A stretch of 18,678 nucleotides of DNA from Lutispora sp. (GTDB lineage: Bacteria > Bacillota > Clostridia > Lutisporales > Lutisporaceae): contig JAUQXG010000161.1 of NCBI GenBank assembly GCA_030834765.1, positions 1 through 18,678 of the forward strand. The letters are read 5' to 3'. The stretch's first letter is position 1; each line of letters opens with the position of its first letter. The notes under the pieces are model-generated. The model worked only from the letters and a program-made list of their open reading frames with translations. It made no database searches and was not told the DNA's origin. Positions 1 to 7,250 of the stretch are shown in pieces. The position numbers were made by a program, and so were the translations under genes.

Positions 1-1
1 T

Positions 2-562
2 CCTGTTATCGTAGTACCGGAAGGAACTGTGACCTCAGTTGAGCGACTTACCTTTCTTGGCCAGGTAACAGGCCGTGAAAAAGAGGCTCAAGCGGCTATT
101 ACTGCTTTTGAAAACAAACTGGCTGAAAGTAAGAAAATGCTTCAATCAGGGGCCTTTAAGGATAAAAGCTTCAGTATCTTCGAAGATTGGGGCAGCAACT
201 CTTATGGAATTTATTATGAAACTGGCTCCCGTGGAGGCACTTTGCTTTACCAATATCTTGACCTTAAAACGTCAGAGAAGCTAGAAAAACTAGTTAAAGA
301 TACAGGAGAAGGCAGAGGCTCCCTATCCTACGAAGTGGCAGCAGAATATTTTGGGGATTATGTCCTTTGGTTCCTCCAGGAGGATCATGAGTCAGAATAC
401 GCACAAACAGAAATATGGAAAAGTATTCCTGCCGTAAAAGAGGATCGTATTATAAAGATTCCCGGAAAACTTGCAGGCCTGTTTTACTATTCCGATGTTA
501 CCAGCATGACGGGGCAGCTAGATTATATTATAGATAAGCTGTTGGAGACCGTTGTCCAATAG
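2..562 (+). CDS. Iron-siderophore ABC transporter substrate-binding protein, C-terminal part (5' end outside window)
   Basis: The reading frame is open from base 2, so the gene starts before the window and only about 186 C-terminal codons are present. It would be the extracytoplasmic lipoprotein that captures a ferric-siderophore or similar iron complex and hands it to the permease pair encoded next. The visible part has the look of the C-terminal half of the FepB/FhuD/FeuA-like periplasmic binding family: a VERLTFLGQVTG segment and long amphipathic helix (first 45 codons), then mixed alpha/beta sequence ending in a C-terminal helix. The assignment leans on context, because two FecCD permeases and a FhuC-type ATPase follow directly. 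The GTG at 29 is not the start, since homologous-looking sequence continues upstream of it in frame. The signal peptide and lipobox cannot be seen, and the ligand cannot be named. Confidence 0.88.
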   Translation, partial: PVIVVPEGTVTSVERLTFLGQVTGREKEAQAAITAFENKLAESKKMLQSGAFKDKSFSIFEDWGSNSYGIYYETGSRGGTLLYQYLDLKTSEKLEKLVKDTGEGRGSLSYEVAAEYFGDYVLWFLQEDHESEYAQTEIWKSIPAVKEDRIIKIPGKLAGLFYYSDVTSMTGQLDYIIDKLLETVVQ

Positions 563-596
563 CATGGAGAAAAAAGATTTATCAGAGGTGCAAGGA

Positions 597-1628
597 ATGT
601 CAAACAATACTCATTTAAAGCAGCATAAAAAAGGAATGTTAAATTTTACAGGATACATTATATCAGGCTTTGCCCTTCTATTTCTTACTACCGCGGCATC
701 CATATCCTTTGGTGCCGCGGATATGAGTTTAAAAACAGCATGGAGTGCTATTTTTAATTTTAATCCAGGCATTACCGAACATCAGATTATCCAAACTCTG
801 CGTTTTCCTCGTACCATAGCAGATATTTTAGTTGGCTCCAGCCTGGCAGTCTGCGGTGCAATCATGCAGGGAACAACCCGCAACCCTTTGGCAGATTCAG
901 GTTTGATGGGCATCAGCTCTGGTGCTACCTTTGCCATTGCACTTTGCATGGCGTTTTTATCCAGTAGCTCCTATGGACAGATGATGCTCTATTCCTGCAT
1001 AGGTGCCGGAGTAGCCACAGGGATGACCTATTTTATTGCCTCCATTGGTAAACGGGGCATGACACCACAACGGTTGGTACTGGCAGGGATGTCTATCTCC
1101 ATGCTTTTCGGAGCCTTCAGCTCCTTTATTGCTATCAAATATGAGATCGGCCAGGAACTGGCCTATTGGACTGCCGGTGGCACCGCCAGTGCCAACTGGA
1201 ACGAATTAGCATTTATCGAGCCGCTGTTTGTGATAGGCATGGCAGGTGCCATTGCGCTGTCTCCTTCCATTACTGTTTTAAGCTTAGGGGAAGAAGTAGC
1301 AGCAGGATTAGGCCTCCGAACCCGTATGATCAAAGGCTTTTCCACAATAATCGTGCTGGTTTTAACCGGTCTTTCAGTGATCGTAGTGGGACCAGTGGGA
1401 TTTGTAGGCTTGATTGTCCCCCACATCGTACGCTATATGGTGGGCGTAGACTATCGATATATCATTCCCGCAGCCGCACTGTACGGTGCAGTATTTCTTG
1501 TTGGGGCAGATTTGCTGGGCAGGCTTATCAACCGTCCCTATGAAACGCCTTTAGGAATCATCTTCGCTATAGTAGGTGTTCCCTACTTCCTCTATATTGC
1601 ACGGAAGCAAAGGAGGGAATTTGAATGA
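597..1628 (+). CDS. FecCD-family iron-siderophore ABC permease, subunit 1
   Basis: Integral membrane subunit of a type II (BtuC/FhuB-like) ABC importer for iron complexes. From the ATG at 597 it has 343 residues, the normal family length. It shows the N-terminal family motif GAIMQGTTRNPLADSGLMG followed by ISSGA, many hydrophobic helices, and the C-terminal block GPVGFVGLIVPHIVR that forms the coupling region with the ATPase. Start choice: the frame is open further upstream (TTG at 552, ATG at 564), but GAGGTG at 585-590 sits 6 bases before the ATG at 597, and the earlier starts lack a well-spaced site. It begins 34 bases after the binding-protein stop and its stop overlaps the next start (ATGA at 1625-1628), so translation of the two permeases is probably coupled. 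They likely form a heterodimeric channel. Confidence 0.93.
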   Translation: MSNNTHLKQHKKGMLNFTGYIISGFALLFLTTAASISFGAADMSLKTAWSAIFNFNPGITEHQIIQTLRFPRTIADILVGSSLAVCGAIMQGTTRNPLADSGLMGISSGATFAIALCMAFLSSSSYGQMMLYSCIGAGVATGMTYFIASIGKRGMTPQRLVLAGMSISMLFGAFSSFIAIKYEIGQELAYWTAGGTASANWNELAFIEPLFVIGMAGAIALSPSITVLSLGEEVAAGLGLRTRMIKGFSTIIVLVLTGLSVIVVGPVGFVGLIVPHIVRYMVGVDYRYIIPAAALYGAVFLVGADLLGRLINRPYETPLGIIFAIVGVPYFLYIARKQRREFE

Positions 1629-2638
1629 AAAAGACAGGATATACCATAGGCAAGAGCTTAGGCATTATTATACTGTTGAGTACGCTCATGTTCTTGTTAG
1701 CAGTGATCAGCATGGCCTCTGGCAAGATGAATTTAAGCCCTATGGAGGTGCTCAATGTTTTAATGGCAAAAGGAACCCTACAGCAGAACTTAATTGTTTT
1801 TGAATTCCGCCTGCCGCGCATTGTTTTGTCCATACTAGTTGGAATCGGCATGGGTGTTTCAGGCTGTATCATGCAAAGCCTTCTGAAAAATGACATGGCC
1901 AGTCCCGGTACCTTGGGGATTAGCTCCGGCTCTGGACTATTCGTGATGCTTTATATTGCTATATTTTCTACTAAGGCTATTTACTCACCCTATATACTGC
2001 CGATGCTTGCCTTCGCTGGTGGCATCATGGCGGCCTTTGTGATCTTTCTGCTCTCTTATAGACGAGGCAAGGAAATTTCACCTACAGGATTAATTTTAAC
2101 CGGTGTTGCCACCAGCAGCGGATATGGGGCATTATCTTTGATGATTACGCTGCGGCTAAACAAGACACAGTATGACTTTGCCCAGCGCTGGCAGGCAGGA
2201 AGTCTTTGGGGCGACGAGTGGCGTTATATTATGGTGCTGCTTCCCTGGGTGCTATTTTTCTGCCTGTACGCTTTTTATAAATCCCGTATGCTCAATACCT
2301 TGCATCTGGGCAACCAAACAGCAACAGGGCTGGGTGTAGCGGTCAAAAGAGAGTTTATCGGCCTTACCCTTGCTTCCGTGGCACTTTCCTCTGGCAGCGT
2401 AGCCTTGGGAGGAAATTTCTTTTTTGTAGGAATGATCAGCCCTCACCTAGGACGTAAACTGGTGGGACCTAACCATAAGCTGCTGCTGCCCGCTTCAGCC
2501 TTAGTTGGTGCACTGGTAGTGCTGGTAGCAGATACCATTATCCGGACAGTCAGTTTAGGAGCGGATATTCCCACTGGGATTATTATTACTATTTTAAGCA
2601 CCCCTTATTTCCTTTACCTGCTGGCAAAATCAAATTAA
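1625..2638 (+). CDS. FecCD-family iron-siderophore ABC permease, subunit 2
   Basis: Second transmembrane subunit of the same importer, 337 residues. The family motif near the N-terminus reads SGCIMQSLLKNDMASPGTLG followed by ISSGS, and the C-terminal coupling block reads GNFFFVGMISPHLGRKLVG. It is diverged from subunit 1, as in FhuB/FhuG- or FeuB/FeuC-type pairs, which argues for a heterodimer instead of a homodimer. An AAAGGAGGG ribosome binding site lies inside the end of subunit 1 and the ATG overlaps the preceding TGA by 4 bases. The ATPase gene does not follow at once: a 156-base gap with a stem-loop (2670-2713) separates them. Confidence 0.93.
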   Translation: MKKTGYTIGKSLGIIILLSTLMFLLAVISMASGKMNLSPMEVLNVLMAKGTLQQNLIVFEFRLPRIVLSILVGIGMGVSGCIMQSLLKNDMASPGTLGISSGSGLFVMLYIAIFSTKAIYSPYILPMLAFAGGIMAAFVIFLLSYRRGKEISPTGLILTGVATSSGYGALSLMITLRLNKTQYDFAQRWQAGSLWGDEWRYIMVLLPWVLFFCLYAFYKSRMLNTLHLGNQTATGLGVAVKREFIGLTLASVALSSGSVALGGNFFFVGMISPHLGRKLVGPNHKLLLPASALVGALVVLVADTIIRTVSLGADIPTGIIITILSTPYFLYLLAKSN

Positions 2639-2669
2639 CACTTTGCAGCAATCAAAATATAAAATATTT

Positions 2670-2713
2670 CTAGTGGTCTGTAAGCATAAAAGGCAGGGCA
2701 GACAGCCCACTAG
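2670..2713 (+). other. Intra-operon stem-loop between permease and ATPase genes
   Basis: Bases 2670-2681 pair with 2702-2713: a CTAGTGG/CCACTAG stem of 7 bp, one T-C mismatch, then CTGT/ACAG, with a 20-base loop. No run of T follows, so it is not a standard intrinsic terminator. It lies in the only long gap (2639-2794) of the uptake operon, where it could act as an RNA-processing or stability element. Downstream, a weak TTAAAA-17-TACTAT promoter-like pair ends too close to the ATPase start to be convincing. Confidence 0.45.
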
Positions 2714-2794
2714 TTCAAACGCAGATTTATCCTATATTCAAGAAAATAATTAAAAAACGAAGTATCGAAAGCTACTATAGAAAGTGAGGTTACA

Positions 2795-3580
2795 ATGAAT
2801 AGTATTGCCACAGAAGGTCTGGATATCGCCTATGATGAAGCTCTGATTGTACAGGCGTTGGATATGCATATTCCTCAAGGAAAGGTCACCGCCATCATCG
2901 GTCCCAATGGCTGCGGAAAATCCACAATTTTAAAAGCTGTAGGGCGCATCTTGAAGCCTCAAAAGGGTATGGTCTATTTGAGCGGTGAAGACATTCGCAA
3001 GCTCTCCACCAAGGAAGTCGCCCAAAAGATGGCGATCCTGCCTCAGACACCTACCGCTCCTAGTGGGCTGACAGTAGGCGAATTGGTAGCATACGGGCGT
3101 TTCCCCCACCAGCGAGGCTTTGGAAAGCTGACCTTTGAAGATAAGAAGATCGTCAAATGGGCATTGGATGTTACCAGGCTAGGAGAATTTGAATGTCGGG
3201 AAGTAGATACACTTTCTGGTGGGCAGCGACAGCGGGTATGGATTGCCATGGCCTTGGCACAGCAGACCGATCTTATCTTATTGGATGAACCTACCACGTA
3301 TCTTGATCTTGCCCATCAGCTGGAGGTACTGGAGCTTCTATATAACCTTAATAGAAACCAAGGTTGTACCATTATCATGGTACTTCATGACTTGAATCTT
3401 GCTGCACGCTTTTCAGATTATATCATTGCCATTCGCGGTGGAGATATTATCAGCCAAGGTACACCAGAGCAGGTAATGACCAGCAGTGTTTTAAAGAGTG
3501 CATTCAATATTGATGCAGAAATTGTCAAAGAGCCGCGCACAGGACGACCAGTATGCATTACCTATGACTTAATGAAGTAA
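2795..3580 (+). CDS. Iron-siderophore ABC transporter ATP-binding protein (FhuC/FepC type)
   Basis: Cytoplasmic ATPase that powers the FecCD permease pair; 261 residues, the normal length. Walker A GPNGCGKST is at residues 36-44, the Q-loop Gln at 84, the signature LSGGQRQR from 140, Walker B LILLDEP at 160-166 with catalytic Glu in DEP, and the switch His at 198 in VLHDLN. LSGGQRQRVWIAMALAQ and DEPTTYLDLAHQ are typical of the FhuC/FepC/FecE group. The start ATG follows GTGAGG with 6 bases between. It lies 156 bases after permease 2, and the exporter-fold gene begins 18 bases after its stop, so they are probably co-transcribed. Confidence 0.94.
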   Translation: MNSIATEGLDIAYDEALIVQALDMHIPQGKVTAIIGPNGCGKSTILKAVGRILKPQKGMVYLSGEDIRKLSTKEVAQKMAILPQTPTAPSGLTVGELVAYGRFPHQRGFGKLTFEDKKIVKWALDVTRLGEFECREVDTLSGGQRQRVWIAMALAQQTDLILLDEPTTYLDLAHQLEVLELLYNLNRNQGCTIIMVLHDLNLAARFSDYIIAIRGGDIISQGTPEQVMTSSVLKSAFNIDAEIVKEPRTGRPVCITYDLMK

Positions 3581-3598
3581 AGACAGGAGTGTACAGTC

Positions 3599-5323
3599 AT
3601 GAAGGTTTGTTTAAGAATTCTTCGTGAAGCGAAGAATTATTGGATTTATATTGTTTTTGGGATGCTGGCGGTGGTTGTTTCCACTTTAGCCAGTTTATAT
3701 TCCCCTTGGGTTATGCGGGAACTGACTGATTTGGCCGCGGGAGGAGATCCACAGATCGCTGAAAAATCTTTCCGAATGGGTCTGATATTGCTAGGAGTAT
3801 ATGCCTTACAAGGAATCTGCTCCTTTTTAAGAGGATATTTGACCCATTATGGGGCATACCACTATGTGGCTGACCTTCGCACCGCATTGTATGATAAAAT
3901 GCAGCACTTGTCGCTGAAGTATTTCAGCGACAAGCAGACGGGGCAATTGACCAGCCGCATTACCAATGATGTAGTCAATGCTGAACTACTGATCGCGCAT
4001 GCGGTGCCTGATCTCATTGTCAACATTTTAACCTTTATAGGTGTTGCAGTAATGCTGTTTACTATCAATGTCAAACTGGCATTGATCAGCCTGATTTCCA
4101 TCCCATTCTTGATGGCGGCCAATGTAGGATATTCCAAGCTGGTCCTTCCGCGTTGGCGCCACAACCAACAGGCCCTGGGTGATTTAAGCGGTGCCTTGCA
4201 GGATAACCTCTCCGGCATCAAAGAGATTCAGGTATTCAATCAGCAGGCTCTGGAGGTCCAAAAAATTGGATCTTTGGCACGCCGCCATACCCATGCCTTT
4301 TTGGATGCCACCCGCATGGGAGAAATTTTTCATCCCTTTATCCTCTTTTTCAGCTCTGTAGGAACCGTAGTTATCATCATCTATGGCGGATATCTGACCT
4401 CTATTGGCGAGGTATCCATTGGTGACATTGTAGGTTTTATATTATATCTCGGACTTTTTTATAATCCCATCATCAACCTTTCCCAAGTAAATGATCAGCT
4501 GCATAATGGCATTGCCGGGTGTGAACGAGTGTTTGAGGTGATGGATGAAGAGCCTGATGTGAAAGAAGCCTCTCACCCAAAGAAACTGGATCAGGTGAAA
4601 GGGGCAGTGGAATTTCGCAACCTGTCTTTTCATTACACACCAGAGATTCCTGTATTGGAACATATCAATTTAAAGGTGCAGCCTGGTCAGACAGTGGCAT
4701 TGGTGGGGACGACCGGTGTGGGTAAAACAACACTTGCTAGTCTTCTTAACCGTTTTTATGACCCAAGTGAAGGCACAGTGCTCATTGATGACATAGATAT
4801 AAAGGATGTTTCTCTCAGGAGCCTTCGTGATAATATCAGTATGGTACTGCAAGACACCTTTCTTTTTAATGGAACCATCTACCAAAACATCGTATATGGG
4901 CTAAAGAAGGCAACACGAGAGCAGGTGATCGAATCGGCAAAGGCTGCAAATGCACATCAGTTTATTATGGGACTGGAAAAGGGCTATGATACACTGATTG
5001 GTGAGCGAGGTCTACGGTTGTCTGGCGGGCAGAAGCAGCGGCTGTCCATCGCACGGGCGGTACTGCGAAATACACCAATCTTGATTTTGGACGAGGCAAC
5101 ATCCTCATTGGATACGAAAACGGAAAAAGAGATCCAGCAGGCCCTAAATGAGATCTCCAAAGAGCGTACCACCCTAGTCATCGCCCATCGTCTGTCTACC
5201 ATTCGCCATGCGGATGTGATTGTAGTATTAGACGGAACAGGAATTGTAGAGTTGGGTACTCACGAACAGCTCCTTGGGCAGAAAGGTATTTATGCCAGAC
5301 TTCATGCAGCCCAAGCTTCTTAA
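3599..5323 (+). CDS. Fused permease/ATPase ABC half-transporter (exporter fold) in the siderophore operon
   Basis: A 574-residue half-transporter with an N-terminal six-helix membrane domain (about 1-310, including the intracellular-loop block KYFSDKQTGQLTSRITNDV at 108-125) and a C-terminal ATPase (about 335-574). Walker A GTTGVGKTT is at 370-378, the Q-loop Gln at 418, LSGGQ at 474-478, Walker B ILILDEA at 494-500, the D-loop SSLD next, and the switch His at 530. All ATPase residues are intact. A CAGGAG site precedes the ATG, 18 bases after the ATPase stop. Family members export lipids, peptides or drugs, but exporter-fold proteins in iron operons (YbtP/YbtQ, IrtA/IrtB) take up or process ferric siderophores, which is plausible here. 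Only one half-transporter is present, so a homodimer would be expected. The substrate is unknown. Confidence 0.9.
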   Translation: MKVCLRILREAKNYWIYIVFGMLAVVVSTLASLYSPWVMRELTDLAAGGDPQIAEKSFRMGLILLGVYALQGICSFLRGYLTHYGAYHYVADLRTALYDKMQHLSLKYFSDKQTGQLTSRITNDVVNAELLIAHAVPDLIVNILTFIGVAVMLFTINVKLALISLISIPFLMAANVGYSKLVLPRWRHNQQALGDLSGALQDNLSGIKEIQVFNQQALEVQKIGSLARRHTHAFLDATRMGEIFHPFILFFSSVGTVVIIIYGGYLTSIGEVSIGDIVGFILYLGLFYNPIINLSQVNDQLHNGIAGCERVFEVMDEEPDVKEASHPKKLDQVKGAVEFRNLSFHYTPEIPVLEHINLKVQPGQTVALVGTTGVGKTTLASLLNRFYDPSEGTVLIDDIDIKDVSLRSLRDNISMVLQDTFLFNGTIYQNIVYGLKKATREQVIESAKAANAHQFIMGLEKGYDTLIGERGLRLSGGQKQRLSIARAVLRNTPILILDEATSSLDTKTEKEIQQALNEISKERTTLVIAHRLSTIRHADVIVVLDGTGIVELGTHEQLLGQKGIYARLHAAQAS

Positions 5324-5328
5324 CAAAA

Positions 5329-5362
5329 CAAAGCTAGAGGTCTGCTTAGACTTCTAGCTTTG
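5329..5362. terminator. Bidirectional intrinsic terminator between convergent genes
   Basis: Bases 5329-5343 pair with 5348-5362 to give a 15-bp stem (one G-U wobble) with a GCTT loop. It begins 5 bases after the stop of the ABC half-transporter. Read on the - strand it is followed by TTTTGTTAAG, a better T-run than on the + strand. The right arm lies inside the last codons and stop of the convergent hydrolase gene. Confidence 0.8.
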
Positions 5363-5996
5363 TCAGTATTGTATCTATAACCTCTTTTCCTACTGGAATA
5401 TTGTGCCCTGATAAGCATATATCAAAATCAACTTGTTTGTACTTTAAAAGAGTTTCCCTGTAAAGACTTTTCTCGGAATAAATGGTTGGTACTATTTCTT
5501 CAAGGGTATCACCGATATTATCACTGGCATTTAAAACTTTATCTTCTTCATCTATTACGCTTATGGAATCTATTGTGTGTCCCGGCGTATATATGATTCT
5601 AATTTTATCCTCTGGAAAATATAGCTCATTATCAAAAACCATATTTGGAAGCTGCATTTTTACTTCCCCTGTACAAAGCGCTCCATTTCTTTGGAGCATT
5701 TCTTCCCATTTGGATTGTATCAGCTCCCTGCAAAGCTTATGAGCTATGATATTGCAATCACTCAATGCATTATTTCCCCAAATATGATCCCAGTGATAAT
5801 GTGTATTTATTACCATTATCTTTTTATTATCCTCTTTTATATGCTCCATAATTGGTTCCAAGCTCAATGGTCCTAACCCCGTATCAATAAGATAGTTATA
5901 TTTTTGACCTATTATAAAGTGTAAATTCAGATCCCAGCCTTGAGGAATATGATAGGTAACTAAGAAATTTCTATTTTTGATTCTTTGTATTTTCAT
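5346..5996 (-). CDS. MBL-fold metallo-hydrolase
   Basis: A 216-residue metallo-beta-lactamase-fold enzyme, presumably a cytoplasmic two-metal hydrolase since no signal peptide is visible. The metal motif THYHWDH places His66, His68, Asp70 and His71; further ligands are probably His140 (TPGHT), Asp159 (ASDN) and His198 (LSGHN). This is the complete HxHxDH set, so the protein is probably active. The family covers glyoxalase II-like thioesterases, lactonases, RNases and others, and the specificity cannot be read here. The start is supported by GGAGGA upstream of the ATG. Its 3' end overlaps the terminator hairpin at 5329-5362. The acetyltransferase gene lies 23 bases upstream on the same strand, so the two are likely co-transcribed. 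Confidence 0.88.
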   Translation of the reverse strand: MKIQRIKNRNFLVTYHIPQGWDLNLHFIIGQKYNYLIDTGLGPLSLEPIMEHIKEDNKKIMVINTHYHWDHIWGNNALSDCNIIAHKLCRELIQSKWEEMLQRNGALCTGEVKMQLPNMVFDNELYFPEDKIRIIYTPGHTIDSISVIDEEDKVLNASDNIGDTLEEIVPTIYSEKSLYRETLLKYKQVDFDICLSGHNIPVGKEVIDTILTKLEV

Positions 5997-6019
5997 TGCG
6001 CTTCCTCCACATATTTATT

Positions 6020-6481
6020 TTAGTACTTCTGAAATGTATACACTAAGCGTGGTATTTTTCGACCTTTCCTGCAAAGGGACTCTACCTCATCAATCAGTAT
6101 TGCACCCATTTTCACATAAAAATCTTTTGCTTGTGGACTAGTTACCAAAACGATCTCATCTATGCCCTGATTTTTAAAAGTATCAACCATATGATTCCAC
6201 AGCAACTTCCCATATCCCTTTCCTATGTAACTGGGTTCAATATAAAGATACTCTAAAGCCGTCTCTTTATCATCTCGTAGGATACTATAAAATCCTACTA
6301 TATTTCCCTCTTCTTCCATAACAAAAGTTGGATTTTCTCTTATAAACTCTTCTGTCACACGATATTTGCTTTTGAAGGTTTCCATAAAATCTGAATCATA
6401 ACCCCAATAAGCCTCAGATTGAATCGCTATATCAGTTAACATTTCAGCTTCAAAGGTCTCAGCCTTTCTTATATGTGCCAT
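6020..6481 (-). CDS. GNAT-family N-acetyltransferase
   Basis: A 153-residue single-domain GNAT protein that would transfer an acetyl group from acetyl-CoA to an amine of an unknown substrate. Acetyl-CoA-binding motif A is seen as LYIEPSYIGKGYGKLLWNHM (about 79-98, with Gly87, Gly89 and Gly91), and the C-terminal strand/helix block VTSPQAKDFYVKMGA (113-127) is typical. Start choice: an in-frame ATG at 6496 exists, but it lies within the GGAGGGG ribosome binding site that is well spaced from the ATG at 6481, so MAHIRKAE is taken as the N-terminus. The long palindrome at 6511-6576 lies 30 bases upstream and may form a hairpin in its leader. Confidence 0.9.
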   Translation of the reverse strand: MAHIRKAETFEAEMLTDIAIQSEAYWGYDSDFMETFKSKYRVTEEFIRENPTFVMEEEGNIVGFYSILRDDKETALEYLYIEPSYIGKGYGKLLWNHMVDTFKNQGIDEIVLVTSPQAKDFYVKMGAILIDEVESLCRKGRKIPRLVYTFQKY

Positions 6482-6510
6482 GATACGCCCCTCCATTTCT
6501 TACTATGTTT

Positions 6511-6576
6511 GTCTTTCATTGCTTTATTTGATATTCAAATGTAAACATTTGAATATCAAATAAAGTAATGAAAGAT
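6511..6576. repeat. Near-perfect 30-bp inverted repeat with 4-base loop
   Basis: Bases 6512-6541 are the reverse complement of 6546-6575 at 29 of 30 positions; the exception is a G-U pair and the loop is TAAA. G-U pairs could extend it by one or two more. The arms are AT-rich and no T-run follows on either strand, so it is not an ordinary terminator. It lies between the GNAT gene and crcB. It could be a miniature palindromic element, a protein-binding cruciform or an RNA hairpin in the GNAT leader; no function can be read from sequence. Confidence 0.85.
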
Positions 6577-6598
6577 GTAAAGAATTCTATTCTTTACA
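6576..6598 (-). terminator. Possible terminator hairpin downstream of crcB
   Basis: Bases 6576-6585 pair with 6589-6598 (10 bp, core GTAAAGAAT/ATTCTTTAC) around a 3-base loop. On the - strand it is followed by ATCTTTCATTAC, T-rich but broken. It lies 74 bases past the crcB stop and directly abuts the 30-bp inverted repeat. It could terminate crcB transcripts weakly or be part of the same palindromic element. Confidence 0.4.
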
Positions 6599-6671
6599 CC
6601 TTAATATTACCACCATTTTCTACAAAATAAAATGTATCCTAGTGAAACAGAACCTATCATGATGATTCTCT

Positions 6672-7046
6672 TTATATTATTTGTGAAGCAAATTTCCCTA
6701 GCACTACGCCAGCCAAACTCAAAGTTAAATTCAAACAAATATTTAGAATACCTACTATATACCTACCATCATTCAATAAGCTTATTGTCTCGTAGCTGAA
6801 AGTAGAAAAAGTAGTAAGCCCACCTAAAATACCTGTTGTAAGAAATAATTTTAAATTAGGAGAAATGAAATCTGTTGTTAAACTAAATTCCATTATCAGA
6901 CCAATTAAAATTCCTCCTATCACATTGACTACTAAAGTTCCATAGGGAAATTGAGTGCCGAATAATTTTGAAGAGCTTATAGATACAATATATCGCAAAC
7001 ATGCCCCAATAAATCCCCCTATGCCCACACACAGAATACTTTGCAT
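6672..7046 (-). CDS. crcB: CrcB/Fluc fluoride channel
   Basis: A small four-helix membrane protein of 124 residues, the normal length, that as an antiparallel dimer lets fluoride leave the cell. Diagnostic motifs are GGFIGACLRY (10-19), the helix-2 motif GTLVVN with pore Asn41, and GGLTTFSTFSYE with the two phenylalanines (Phe80, Phe83) of the fluoride-coordinating Phe box. An in-frame ATG exists at 7073, but AAGGAGGAAG is correctly spaced for the ATG at 7046, so that start is used. The 5' leader carries a fluoride riboswitch and an overlapping terminator (7064-7142), which independently supports the function. It is a single copy here, consistent with a homodimer. Confidence 0.96.
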   Translation of the reverse strand: MQSILCVGIGGFIGACLRYIVSISSSKLFGTQFPYGTLVVNVIGGILIGLIMEFSLTTDFISPNLKLFLTTGILGGLTTFSTFSYETISLLNDGRYIVGILNICLNLTLSLAGVVLGKFASQII

Positions 7047-7063
7047 GAATACTTCCTCCTTAC

Positions 7064-7102
7064 AAAAAAACAAAAACTCCTACTTTATATCACAGTAGGA
7101 GT
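7064..7102 (-). terminator. Riboswitch-controlled intrinsic terminator of crcB
   Basis: On the - strand ACTCCTAC (7102-7095) pairs with GTAGGAGT (7083-7076), followed by TTTTTGTTTTTTT. The left arm is also the 3' strand of the aptamer stem, so fluoride-stabilised aptamer and terminator exclude each other: fluoride binding should let transcription continue into crcB. Confidence 0.92.
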
Positions 7103-7142
7103 CATCAGCTTAAAGCATTTAAAGGCGAACTCCATCACCTAT
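7095..7142 (-). promoter_or_regulatory. Fluoride riboswitch (crcB motif) upstream of crcB
   Basis: The - strand reads GGTGATGGAGTTCGCC, a short AT-rich hairpin ending AAGC, then TGATGACTCCTAC. This matches the conserved crcB-motif RNA (GGnGATGGnGTTCGCC ... TGATGRCnCC) almost base for base. GGAGT pairs with ACTCC; in other members this position reads GGTGT/ACACC, so the pair is maintained by covariation. A TATAAT box at 7154-7149 puts the transcript start at about the first aptamer base; the -35 region is weak. The downstream gene is the known target, crcB. Confidence 0.95.
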
Positions 7143-7250
7143 TACAATATTATACTATATATTTCTTAAAAATAAACAGCAAATAAAATTCCCGTTCTTA
7201 TTCTTACTCTTAGATATAAAATATATCATCAGAAAAAGTTTTATTCCATA

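Noticed and set aside
29..562. GTG at 29 as the start of the binding-protein gene
   Set aside because: The frame is open and family-like upstream to base 2, no ribosome binding site is positioned for it, and the product would lack a signal peptide and N-terminal lobe; the gene is simply cut by the window edge.
6607..6660. 17-codon frame on the - strand just after crcB (MIGSVSLGYILFCRKWW)
   Set aside because: Only a weak AGAG precedes it and the length gives no coding evidence; it could be a real micropeptide but cannot be supported.
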